NCBI GenBank assembly: GCA_035259145.1
Contig: DATFWQ010000325.1
Location: 1-8,758 of the forward strand
DNA: 8,758 bases
DNA from: CF-161 sp035259145
GTDB lineage: Bacteria; Chloroflexota; Dormibacteria; Dormibacterales; Dormibacteraceae
Direction: 5' to 3'
Part shown: one piece after another, positions 1 to 5,144 of the stretch
Layout of the letters: every line of letters begins with the position of its first letter
Numbering within the stretch: position 1 is the stretch's first letter
The notes under the pieces: generated by a model
The model's database searches: none
Told to the model about the DNA's origin: nothing
The model's input: only the letters and a program-made list of their open reading frames with translations
Position numbers and translations under genes: made by a program

Positions 1-474
1 GCTAGCGAATGTGCGGTTGATCGTCTCATAGAGGTACAGGCCGCCCGGCCTGAGGACGCGGCTGGTCTCTGATATGACTCTCTCGAGATCGTGCACATGC
101 TCGAGGACGTCGCAGCAGCAAGCGATGTCGAAGGAAGCGTCCGAAAGGGGGAGCGCCTCACCTGTGCCACCCAGATATTCGACCTGCAACCCGTCCGTTT
201 CAGCATGCTCTCGTGCCACGGTCAGCGCAGCTGCGGAGGGATCGACGCCGGTGACGCGGCAACCGAGACGCGCGAGCTCCTCTGCAAGAAGGCCACCACC
301 ACACCCGACATCAAGAACGGTCTGGTCTTTGGGATCGATGGACAAGTCGAAAAAGACCCGACCGAAGTACTCCATCCGGCCCGGGTTGAGCGCGGTGCGG
401 ATCGCCGAGAGGGGACCGTCGGCGCTCCACCAGGGGTCGCCGGGCTGATCGTAGATTGCGTTGTCGACTGGCAT
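1..474 (-). CDS. UbiG-like class I SAM-dependent methyltransferase (C-terminus outside window)
   Basis: The minus-strand reading frame starts at an ATG at 474 and stays open to the window edge (158 codons), so the 3' end is missing. The translation carries the SAM-binding motif VLDVGCGGG at residues 53-61, the acidic ribose-binding residue in GVDPS (76-80), the DVLEHV segment (122-127) and LRPGG (141-145). The N-terminus (PWWSADGPLSAIRTALNPGR) matches the pattern of UbiG-type O-methyltransferases, which act on quinone precursors in proteobacteria. Actinobacteria use menaquinone, so the real substrate of this homologue is unknown. Family members are about 240-250 residues, so roughly the first two thirds is visible. 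No strong Shine-Dalgarno precedes the start, but the reading begins at the family's usual N-terminus. The gene looks intact as far as it goes. Other class I methyltransferases with this fold remain possible. Confidence 0.85.
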   Translation of the reverse strand, partial: MPVDNAIYDQPGDPWWSADGPLSAIRTALNPGRMEYFGRVFFDLSIDPKDQTVLDVGCGGGLLAEELARLGCRVTGVDPSAAALTVAREHAETDGLQVEYLGGTGEALPLSDASFDIACCCDVLEHVHDLERVISETSRVLRPGGLYLYETINRTFAS

Positions 475-582
475 CCCGTACGTGCGTCCCTACCAGCACC
501 GAGTTAGCTCGGCCGTCGCTATTTGCAACCGGCCACGAGCGGAGAAACATAAGGGCGACTCGTTAGGGTGCTGATTAGAACC

Positions 583-616
583 TGTCCCGTTAGCCTCCGC
601 CACGTCAGTTTGTTTC
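583..616 (+). repeat. IS-end-like terminus d, solo copy
   Basis: This 34-bp stretch begins TGTCCCGTTA and matches 6457-6490 at 28 of 34 positions, including the shared CTCCGCC and GTTTC blocks. At 6457 the same sequence lies at the outer end of an IS remnant, so this copy is read as a solo IS terminus. No transposase remnant was recognised to its right. The rest of 475-893 holds no convincing gene: the minus-strand frame over 490-825 is arginine-rich with no recognisable motif. Confidence 0.5.
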
Positions 617-893
617 ATCTGGTCCCTTATTAGCCCGCGACCAACCCTCCGCTCACGGCGCCCAATTCGTGGCCCAACGACGACAAGAGCCCACGGGGTA
701 GGACGCTCCTCCCGTGCAAACGACCTGCCCGCTGGCCAGCGAGTAGGCCTTGACCTCGCGGGCGCGAGCCTGGGTGTCAAGCGATTCACCGCAATACGCC
801 GCCGCCATGATGCGATCGCGCGCAACCGCGACCGAAACGCATGCAGGATGTTAAAAGCTTGCCGATGGTCGCCAGTCTGGACGCTCCCGATAG

Positions 894-1049
894 GGGGGAT
901 CGTCGGAGCTAGAATGCGGCGTTGAACGCGTTCCCGAGATCAATGGGCGCAAGACGGACGCCCAGATGTTCGTCAAGTCTACTGATGGCGGCACTCGCTA
1001 CGATGCGTCCGAGCAGGACTTACCCGAAGGGATCTCCGACCTCGAGTGA
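894..1049 (+). pseudogene. Orphan 3' end of an unrecognised gene
   Basis: A frame opens after a stop at 891-893 and closes with TGA at 1047-1049. The last 38 codons look strongly coding: GC-biased third positions and a balanced hydrophilic composition (INGRKTDAQMFVKSTDGGTR, then YDASEQDLPEGISDLE). There is no plausible start codon before an internal Met, so the piece looks like the surviving 3' end of a longer gene whose 5' part was lost. It stops 19 bp before the start of the zinc-ribbon gene, and the two may once have formed one transcription unit. I do not recognise the family. A weak -10-like TAGAAT lies at 910-915, without a clear -35. Confidence 0.35.
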
Positions 1050-1068
1050 GGACCGAAGCACGTGGTCA

Positions 1069-1347
1069 ATGAAGGTCTCAATCCCGAGCGACGAGGAAGG
1101 CTACTTCGGTCGCCTGTGCCCAGGTTGTGGAGGTTTCTTCAAGCTGGGTGTGGCTGATTTCAAAGCCGCGCCGGATGGGCTGCAGCTGTACTGCTCGTAC
1201 TGCGGGCACCATGCTGACGCCGGCGACTACTTGACCCCGGACCAGCGAGAGCGCGCACTCTCCGCCGCGCAGGCGATCGCCATCGCGAAGATCCAGGAAA
1301 TGCTCGGGGAGCTTCCCAGTGGACCGATCGGCGGCGTGTGCCGTTAA
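1069..1347 (+). CDS. Small zinc-ribbon protein, 3' end truncated by an IS terminus
   Basis: Reading from the ATG at 1069 gives 92 residues. Two Cys pairs, LCPGCGGFF (C17, C20) and YCSYCGHH (C42, C45), form a zinc-ribbon knuckle arrangement. An acidic TPDQRERA segment and a helical stretch (residues 60-81) follow. The frame extends upstream to a TTG at 922, but that part is a compositional mess and overlaps the fragment ending at 1049, so 1069 is preferred. The last codons (VCR and the stop) lie inside the IS-end-like repeat starting at about 1335. The native C-terminus is therefore probably lost, and the present stop is supplied by the inserted DNA. Related-looking actinobacterial proteins continue beyond this helix, to my knowledge. 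Function unknown; a metal-binding or nucleic-acid-associated role is only inference. Confidence 0.65.
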   Translation: MKVSIPSDEEGYFGRLCPGCGGFFKLGVADFKAAPDGLQLYCSYCGHHADAGDYLTPDQRERALSAAQAIAIAKIQEMLGELPSGPIGGVCR

Positions 1348-1364
1348 ACGTGATCAGTCGGTTC
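1335..1364 (+). repeat. IS-end-like terminus a
   Basis: This 30-bp sequence (CGTGTGCCGTTA, then a GTG spacer and TCAGTCGGTTC) matches 5115-5144 at 27 of 30 positions in the same orientation. It also shares the TGT-x-CCGTTA start with the termini at 583 and 6457. A 5'-TGT end is typical of IS481-type elements (established family knowledge). It marks the left boundary of the IS remnant that follows. Confidence 0.6.
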
Positions 1365-1420
1365 AGCGGGAGCAGGGCAGGAATGTGATCCGCGGACTAG
1401 CTGACCCCCTTACGCACACA

Positions 1421-1490
1421 CGTTCGCGCTTTGAAACGTCCGATCTTCGTCCAGACGAGTCGACGACAAACATCGGACTGTTCAAAGCGG
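1421..1490. repeat. 70-bp inverted-repeat unit, copy 1
   Basis: All 70 bases are identical to 6573-6642. The unit is an imperfect palindrome: 18-base arms at 1427-1444 and 1472-1489 match at 16 positions (outer part CGCTTTGAA against TTCAAAGCG, then GTCCGAT against ATCGGAC). A further inner six-base stem forms if the minus strand is transcribed (TTTGTC with GACGAA, using one G-U pair). On the minus strand, a reading frame ending EPVPL stops in the outer arm in both copies. The unit could be an IS subterminal hairpin, a transposase binding site or a transcript-end structure. Confidence 0.75.
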
Positions 1491-1638
1491 GACAGGCTCC
1501 GTCCCAAGTACTTCGACAAGCCGTTGTTGACCCTGGTCGGGCCCTGACACAAAGGCTTCTCGCCCGGCTCCTACTCCCCGCCGCGGACCCCTCGTTCGAG
1601 TGCCACGGCCCAGCGCGCCGGATAAATGCACCCCACGG

Positions 1639-1758
1639 GCCTTCGTTCAGGACCAGAAGCCAGTCCAGCGCCTCGCGGCGAGCTGAGGCGATCCAGCGCT
1701 CGGCGATCGAGTTCGCCAGGTTTACTCCACGAGTACGCCTGGGCCGCCTGATCGAGAT
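1639..1758 (-). pseudogene. Transposase C-terminal fragment (integrase-core/rve type)
   Basis: The minus-strand translation contains RTRGVNLANSIAERWIASAR followed by REALDWLLVLNEG. This is the signature region around the third catalytic residue of rve-type transposases of the IS3/IS481 kind (N-A/S-x-A-E-R-W, with the acidic Glu, then a RRE-LD-hydrophobic helix). After NEG the expected H-L-x-x-V-L and H-Y-N-x-x-R-P-H-R blocks no longer read in this frame. A loosely similar PRRGVG stretch appears in a neighbouring frame, consistent with frameshifts. The DDE first and second acidic residues are absent because the N-terminal part is missing. The fragment cannot be active. Confidence 0.7.
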
Positions 1759-2013
1759 GACGGATGATAAGTCTACCCCACAGGTCAACTCAGAGTAGAC
1801 GACACAGGCGATTTTCGAACTGACTCTAGGGGTTAATCACACACCACATCGTCCGGCGGTGAGAGGCACCTCAGCGGAGGGCGCGATCACCGGCGGCCCG
1901 GACGCGACCGATCACAATTCTTGACCGTGCACCGCCAGGTGAGGTTAACGGTGGGCTAACGGAACCTTAATCGTATTTCCTCGCAGATTAGCCCAGCTCG
2001 TAGAGTCTCCTTT
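1759..2013. other. Intergenic DNA with no recognised feature
   Basis: The stretch between the transposase fragment and the next gene has stops in all useful frames, and no RNA gene is visible. It contains two TAACGG hexamers 15 bp apart (start to start) around 1946-1966, with no supported role. Confidence 0.5.
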
Positions 2014-2367
2014 TCAGGCGTCGTCTCCAAGCTGCCGCCTCGCGTATTGCAGCCTTTGTCGCTCGGCTGGCGACAGATCGTTCTCGATCTGGCTATAGGC
2101 CTCAGAGACCCTATACCAGTCGCCGGCGTGCCAAGCTGTATCCGCTGCAGAACGCGCCACCCGACCGCGCATTTGTTGACCGAACTCACACGCGGCAGCC
2201 TCGCGGACAGCCGACAGCTGATCATAGAATCCAGGATCGTTCCTAAGAGCTCTGCTTCCGTACCCACGCGTCTCCTGGGCCAGCTTCCTCAAACCCCGCC
2301 CGAGAGCGCGACTGGTTGCCGCGAACCTCCGGTACCGTCTGGCCGCCGCCGGATCAGCAACTCTCAT
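2014..2367 (-). CDS. Small hypothetical protein, helical, Arg/Ala-rich
   Basis: The ATG at 2367 gives 117 residues. The N-terminal third is basic (AARRYRRFAATSRALGRGLR). The rest looks like an ordinary soluble helical protein, with NDPGFYDQLSAVREAA (44-59), SAADTAWHAGDWYRVSEAYS (73-92) and IENDLSPAERQRLQYARRQL (93-112). The W-H-x-G-D-W-x-R-V and L-S-P-A-E-R-x-R-L-x-Y-A patterns recall small conserved actinobacterial hypotheticals. I do not know a function. No Shine-Dalgarno precedes this ATG, and the frame stays open upstream with protein-like codons (GHRRPYSISDL) into the next fragment. The gene may therefore be truncated at its N-terminus, with 2367 only the first internal Met. Third-position GC bias favours this strand over the overlapping frames. 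Confidence 0.55.
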   Translation of the reverse strand: MRVADPAAARRYRRFAATSRALGRGLRKLAQETRGYGSRALRNDPGFYDQLSAVREAAACEFGQQMRGRVARSAADTAWHAGDWYRVSEAYSQIENDLSPAERQRLQYARRQLGDDA

Positions 2368-2378
2368 TAGGTCGCTGA

Positions 2379-2530
2379 TCGAATAGGGCCTTCGATGTCC
2401 GCGCCATGCGGCCGCCGATCGAAGACTTCCTGGAGCGCGAGCTTCAGGCCCTTATGGAGCGACCCGCGGCCACCGCCCGCTGGCACGTCTACTTCCGATG
2501 CGAGTGGTGCGAATGGTTCCAGCGGGCAAC
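2379..2530 (+). pseudogene. Internal gene fragment with a RecB-nuclease-like Cys cluster
   Basis: The plus frame opens after TGA at 2376-2378. It reads SNRAFDVRAMRPPIEDFLER, then ELQALMERPAATARWHVYFR and CEWCEWF. WH-x-Y-F-R-C-E-W-C-E-W/Y-F followed by a further Cys is the pattern I associate with Fe-S-bearing PD-(D/E)XK (RecB/Cas4-like) nuclease regions. That link is tentative. The frame continues to a stop at 2606, but from about 2525 onward the DNA is the reverse complement of an MFS transporter gene, so the coding content ends at the junction. The ATG at 2406 lacks a ribosome binding site. The piece is best read as an internal segment of a larger gene that was rearranged at both sides. Confidence 0.4.
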
Positions 2531-2532
2531 GC

Positions 2533-2724
2533 CTAGAGCGCGCCAACGATGCCCATCTGAAGGCCTGAGCCGGTCAGTGCAAGCACGAGCAGCGGCATGG
2601 CCGTAAAGCTGACCGCGTCGCCGACCGCGGAGACCCCCTGTCCCAGGAGCACGACGCGAAAGTCGCGGACGCCAGCGGCCAGCTCCGGCCGAGGACCGCT
2701 CGCTACGACGATACTGGTGGTCAT
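2533..2724 (-). pseudogene. MFS transporter N-terminus, truncated with an in-frame TAG
   Basis: From the ATG at 2724 the translation runs 63 residues, including GVRDFRVVLLGQGVSAVGDA and MPLLVLALTGSGLQMGIVGA. This is the N-terminal signature and first two membrane segments of a major facilitator superfamily exporter of about 400 residues. The frame ends at TAG (2533-2535) followed by codons for A-L-P. Relatives read A-L-Q-A-L-P here, so the stop looks like a CAG to TAG change. MFS similarity then ends within about 10 bp at the junction near 2525, so over 80% of the gene is gone. It starts 13 bp after the Rid gene's stop and was probably the third gene of the CGNR-Rid operon. Confidence 0.7.
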
Positions 2725-2737
2725 CGTCCCGCATGAG

Positions 2738-3166
2738 TCACGCGGGAACGACCGCAATCGCGTCGATCTCGACCAGGAAGTCCGGATGGGCGAGGCCTTT
2801 GACGACGGCGGCGGTGATGAGAGGTGGGTTGGGTCGGTCGCCCCATACGCGCTGGAACGCCGAGTAGCCGGACCGGAAGTCCTGGCCCTCGACGATGAAG
2901 ACGTTCCATTTCACGACGTGCTCAGGCCGAGCACCAGCTGCCGTCAGGGCCGTGAGCACGTTGTGCAAGACCTGTTCCGTCTGTACGCCAAGATCGCCGA
3001 TCCCGACGATGTTCCCGTTGGCGTCGACCGCGTCCTGGCCGCCGACGTAGATCGTTCGGACGCTGCCAGAGACCACCGCGACATTGCTGAATGCCGGGTT
3101 TTGGTGCAGGCCATCCGGGTTGAGGAACTGCACTTGCCCGAGCCTGCCACTCGATGCTGCTGCCAT
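2738..3166 (-). CDS. Rid family (YjgF/YER057c/UK114) protein
   Basis: The frame gives 142 residues from the ATG at 3166, close to the usual 125-140. Typical family blocks are SVRTIYVGGQDAVDANGNIV (35-54), QTEQVLHNVLTALTAAGA (62-79) and the C-terminal LVEIDAIAVV (131-140). RidA hydrolyses reactive enamine/imine intermediates made by PLP enzymes. The Arg that RidA carries in the A-R-S block ahead of the V-E-I-E-A-I-A motif appears here as Ile117 in PPLITAAVV. This points to one of the Rid subfamilies without the imine deaminase Arg, so activity on 2-aminoacrylate should not be assumed. A good ribosome binding site, AAAGGAGAG, lies 9 bases upstream. The start overlaps the regulator's stop (TGATG), implying translational coupling. 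Longer frames upstream are shadows of the regulator gene. Confidence 0.88.
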   Translation of the reverse strand: MAAASSGRLGQVQFLNPDGLHQNPAFSNVAVVSGSVRTIYVGGQDAVDANGNIVGIGDLGVQTEQVLHNVLTALTAAGARPEHVVKWNVFIVEGQDFRSGYSAFQRVWGDRPNPPLITAAVVKGLAHPDFLVEIDAIAVVPA

Positions 3167-3768
3167 CACTCGCTGCTCTCCTTTGTTCGGCGGCGATGGG
3201 CCGCCACCTTGGCGCGATTGCCGCAGCGCTCCATGGAGCACCAGCGCCGGTGTCCGGACCGCGACGTGTCGACGAACAGCAGCGCGCAGCGCGATCCCTC
3301 GCACCGCTTGAGTCGTGCAGCGCGCGGCCCACCGAGGAGATCGATGGCGTCCCGAGCAGTAGAGGACAAGAGGCTTCGCACGCCGTGCGTACCCACCCAC
3401 GCCCGGCTCGAACCGGGCAGCAGCTGGGGAATGAGGCACGGCTGCGCGGCCAGGTCGTTCAAGACCTCGCGGGCGCCCTCCGGGACGGGCCGGCCATCGA
3501 TGTGCGCGTCGGACGCGCTCCAGATCGCGGCCTGCAGCCGGACGGCCATCTCGATGTCATCGTCCGTGGCATGCAGGCCGGCCACGCCCACCACGTCAGC
3601 AGCCCAGCGGTCGAGGTCGGACGGTCGCCTGAGCGACTGGAACCTGGCCAGCGGCCCCACGTAGGTTCCCGGCCCCGTCATAGCAAGGGCCAGCGCCAGG
3701 CTTCCGGGATCGAACGTGAAGACCTGTCCGTCGGGGTGATGCACCTTGTGCGCGCCGACCTCGATCAT
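3166..3768 (-). CDS. ABATE/CGNR zinc-finger transcriptional regulator
   Basis: With the ATG at 3768 the protein has 200 residues, normal for the family. The N-terminal region (FTFDPGSLALALAM, then a GPLARFQSLRRPSDLDRW helix) matches the stress-induced ABATE-like domain. The C-terminus holds a CGNR zinc finger: C156-x4-C161-x15-C177-x4-C182, with the CGNR motif at 182-185 followed by the basic AKVAAHRRR, expected to contact DNA. Alternative in-frame Met codons exist at 3801, 3807 and 3855. 3768 is preferred because a -10-like TATTAT ends six bases before it and a palindrome sits between, suggesting a leaderless mRNA. The gene overlaps the Rid gene by one base and faces away from the reductase at 3874. 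It probably regulates itself and perhaps both transcripts. Ligand unknown. Confidence 0.88.
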   Translation of the reverse strand: MIEVGAHKVHHPDGQVFTFDPGSLALALAMTGPGTYVGPLARFQSLRRPSDLDRWAADVVGVAGLHATDDDIEMAVRLQAAIWSASDAHIDGRPVPEGAREVLNDLAAQPCLIPQLLPGSSRAWVGTHGVRSLLSSTARDAIDLLGGPRAARLKRCEGSRCALLFVDTSRSGHRRWCSMERCGNRAKVAAHRRRTKESSE

Positions 3769-3789
3769 GTAACTATAATAACCGGTTAC
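3769..3789 (-). promoter_or_regulatory. Palindromic promoter/operator of the CGNR operon
   Basis: In a GC-rich surrounding this 21-bp stretch is strikingly AT-rich. It has GTAAC at 3769-3773 facing GTTAC at 3785-3789, and a perfect 10-bp palindrome TAACCGGTTA at 3779-3788. On the minus strand TATTAT (3780 to 3775) lies six bases before the ATG at 3768, ideal for a -10 box of a leaderless transcript. No good -35 is visible. The overlap of palindrome and -10 suggests autorepression, probably by the CGNR regulator (inference). Confidence 0.5.
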
Positions 3790-3873
3790 AGACTGGTTCA
3801 TGCCCATGGCCGAGCTCTCGAGGCCTACTAGCGGACCTTTAGCAACGCCATCCAAGGAAGGAGCGAATTCACG

Positions 3874-4437
3874 ATGGGAAGGATTGTCGCGAGCGACAAC
3901 GTCTCGCTCGACGGAGTCATTGAAGACCCGGCCGGTGATGAAGGCTTCGAGCGCGGCGGCTGGGTCGGCCTGATCGCGGACCGGCCGGACCTCGGCGAGG
4001 TCACGCTCCGCGAGGCTCTGGGTGCCGAGGCGATGCTGATGGGTCGGCGGACCTACGAATGGCTCGCCCAGCGGTGGCCATCGCGGAGTGGCGAGCTGGC
4101 CGACAGGTTGAACAGCATGCCGAAGTACGTCGTGTCATCGACCCTCGAAGATCTGAAGTGGAGCAACACTACGGTCCTATATGGCGAGGCGCTCGACGAT
4201 GTCTCGCGGTTGAAGGCGGAGCTCACTGGGGAGATAGTTGTCCCGGCCAGCTTCACGCTGGTGCGCATGCTGATAGAGCACGACCTGGTTGACGAGCTAC
4301 GACTCAAGGTCTTCCCGGTCGTGCTCGGCGCCGGGAAGCGCCTCTTCGGCGAGACCAGCGGCAAGAAGTCGTTGCGCCTCGTGGACGTTCGGACGCTCGA
4401 CGGAGACACGACGTTCCTGACCTTTGCATGCGCGTAG
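3874..4437 (+). CDS. RibD C-terminal / dihydrofolate-reductase-like reductase
   Basis: The protein has 187 residues, the usual size for stand-alone RibD_C (DHFR-fold) reductases. Visible family blocks are ASDNVSLDGVIEDP (6-19), LMGRRTYEWLA (55-65), MPKYVVSSTLED (82-93), GEIVVPASFTLVRMLIEHDL (119-138) and ELRLKVFPVVLGAGKRLFGE (141-160). These proteins bind NADPH. Most stand-alone members have no proven substrate, and trimethoprim-type DHFR activity should not be assumed. A strong ribosome binding site, AAGGAAGGAG at 3854-3863, precedes the ATG by 10 bases. The gene is divergent from the CGNR regulator over a short shared control region, which suggests co-regulation. In the VVPAS segment an Ala replaces the Gly I would expect in the cofactor loop. 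Nothing suggests decay. Confidence 0.88.
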   Translation: MGRIVASDNVSLDGVIEDPAGDEGFERGGWVGLIADRPDLGEVTLREALGAEAMLMGRRTYEWLAQRWPSRSGELADRLNSMPKYVVSSTLEDLKWSNTTVLYGEALDDVSRLKAELTGEIVVPASFTLVRMLIEHDLVDELRLKVFPVVLGAGKRLFGETSGKKSLRLVDVRTLDGDTTFLTFACA

Positions 4438-4487
4438 CGGCGCTCCGCGTACGGCTCCGCCGTCAGAGGCGACTTGGGTTCAAAAAC

Positions 4488-4537
4488 TGGTCGGGGGCCT
4501 GGGGTTTGAACCCGGGGCCTCACGGTCCCGAACCCTA
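4488..4537 (-). other. tRNA-Pro(CGG)-like 3' half, putative integration (att) site remnant
   Basis: Read on the minus strand, the 50 bases give tRNA elements in order and at canonical spacing. They are an anticodon stem 5' side TAGGG (4537-4533), a loop TTCGGGA with anticodon CGG (4532-4526), stem CCGTG, a 5-base variable region AGGCC, T stem CCGGG, T loop TTCAAAC (4510-4504), T stem CCCAG, an acceptor-like GCCCCCG (4498-4492), discriminator A and CCA (4490-4488). Each stem has one mismatch. No D arm or 5' acceptor strand lies upstream, so it is not a working tRNA. A tRNA 3' half without its 5' half is what site-specific integration leaves at the far end of an element. Actinomycete elements such as pSAM2 use tRNA-Pro. 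Confidence 0.5.
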
Positions 4538-4545
4538 CGTAGTTC

Positions 4546-4647
4546 GTGTCCTCCCGTGTCCCGCCGGTTCCTTCAGTGTCCCCCTGTGCTCAATTTCGAC
4601 CGCGGTCGTGTCCTCTCGTGTCCTCCTGTATCCTCCTGGTTCCGCGA
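4546..4647 (+). repeat. Degenerate 10-bp phased repeats, two clusters
   Basis: GTGTCC-type units recur at exact 10-bp steps. Cluster A: GTGTCCTC at 4546, GTGTCCCG at 4556, GGTTCCTT at 4566, GTGTCCCC at 4576, and a weak GTGCTCAA at 4586. Cluster B: GTGTCCTC at 4608 and 4618, GTATCCTC at 4628, GGTTCCGC at 4638. The period is one helical turn and not a multiple of three, so the pattern acts at DNA level, most simply as an array of protein contacts on one helix face. It lies 9 bp from the tRNA-like half, where arm-type sites of a tyrosine integrase would be expected (inference). Confidence 0.6.
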
Positions 4648-4651
4648 ATGC

Positions 4652-4670
4652 GTGACACGTCTGTGACACG
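4652..4670 (+). repeat. Paired GTGACACG direct repeat
   Basis: Two exact GTGACACG octamers lie at 4652-4659 and 4663-4670, 11 bp apart start to start, just beyond the phased GTGTCC repeats. On the opposite strand each reads CGTGTCAC, similar to the GTGTCC core but inverted. They may belong to the same binding region. Confidence 0.4.
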
Positions 4671-4731
4671 GCAGGCCGCTCTGGGCTTCGGAACTGAGCG
4701 CGCACGCCACGATGCAGAGGTGTCGTATCCC

Positions 4732-4920
4732 CTACGTACACTCAGGCCGTGCGCGGCGCGCGCTTGCCCAAGGTCCATCTGCGTCTCGTTGCCAGGCTGT
4801 ACCGAAAGACGCTTCCAGCCGCTGCTCTTCCATCAAGTAAGCCCACTTCTGGACGATCTCGTGCTCCCACTGCGACTCGCTCAATCCGGTCTCCGGAGTC
4901 CATGGAAGGACGACCGCCAC
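4732..4920 (-). CDS. Short possible coding fragment, unrecognised
   Basis: A GTG at 4920 opens a 62-codon frame whose central part, GLSESQWEHEIVQKWAYLME followed by EQRLEASFGTAWQRD, looks like a soluble helical protein. Its GC-biased third positions are better than those of the competing frames. No family is recognised, and the start lacks a ribosome binding site. It may be a fragment of a gene belonging to the same lost element as the tRNA-like half. The remaining DNA from 4921 to 5114 shows no supportable gene. Confidence 0.25.
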   Translation of the reverse strand: MAVVLPWTPETGLSESQWEHEIVQKWAYLMEEQRLEASFGTAWQRDADGPWASARRARPECT

Positions 4921-5114
4921 CAGCGAGGATCAGACTGCTATTTCGCAGGCGGCGGCGCGGTCGTCGCTGGCGCATCCGGAAGCGTATGTGGAGAACATGG
5001 CCAGCCCAACAGTGACGATTGGGAAGTCGATGGGGGGAAGCTGGCTTGTTCGCATAGCCAATGTATGGTCCCTTGTCGAGAAGTCCTACCCCACCCACCT
5101 GAAGACTGAACTAT

Positions 5115-5144
5115 CGTGTGCCGTTACATGTGGTCAGTCGGTTC
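5115..5144 (+). repeat. IS-end-like terminus b, solo copy
   Basis: This sequence matches the terminus at 1335-1364 at 27 of 30 positions (CGTGTGCCGTTA, then GTG and TCAGTCGGTTC) in the same orientation. Similarity stops after the GGTTC. No transposase remnant or hairpin unit follows, so it is a solo terminus or the edge of a fully decayed copy. The DNA from 5145 to 5353 holds no recognised gene. Confidence 0.55.

Larger units (their letters stand above)
1337..1758 (-). mobile_element. Decayed end of a DDE-integrase-type insertion sequence (copy 1)
   Basis: From left to right this remnant contains the terminus at 1337, the 70-bp hairpin unit at 1421-1490, a stretch of about 90 bp homologous to 6643-6735, and a C-terminal transposase fragment (1639-1758) read on the minus strand. 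The order terminus, hairpin, transposase 3' end recurs in the second remnant at 6457-6735, which supports reading both as the same type of IS end. The transposase N-terminal half, its catalytic residues and the other terminus are missing. Insertion of this end cut the zinc-ribbon gene. The IS481 or related rve-family assignment rests on the protein fragment and the TGT terminus. Confidence 0.6.

Noticed and set aside
490..825. A 111-codon minus-strand frame upstream of the methyltransferase
   Set aside because: Arg-rich composition, no motif, and it includes the IS-end-like repeat at 583-616.
2597..3664. A 355-codon plus-strand open frame
   Set aside because: It lies antisense to the Rid and CGNR genes, which carry clear family motifs. 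Its own translation has no motif and is a GC-rich shadow frame.
3774..3779. TATAAT on the plus strand as -10 for the reductase
   Set aside because: No -35 exists at acceptable spacing and the start would be 95 bp away. The minus-strand reading with a six-base gap to ATG is more convincing, though a bidirectional role is not excluded.
4451..4463. Hairpin ACGGC-TCC-GCCGT after the reductase as a terminator
   Set aside because: The stem is only five pairs without a T-run, and such palindromes are common in GC-rich DNA.
4424..4666. Plus-strand frames reading through the tRNA-like half and phased repeats
   Set aside because: Their translations (GLGFEPGASRSRT and serine/cysteine/proline-rich runs) come from tRNA sequence and the 10-bp repeats. 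There is no start signal or coding bias.
4546..4670. CRISPR-like array
   Set aside because: The repeat unit is 10 bp and degenerate without spacers. The geometry fits protein-binding sites, not CRISPR.
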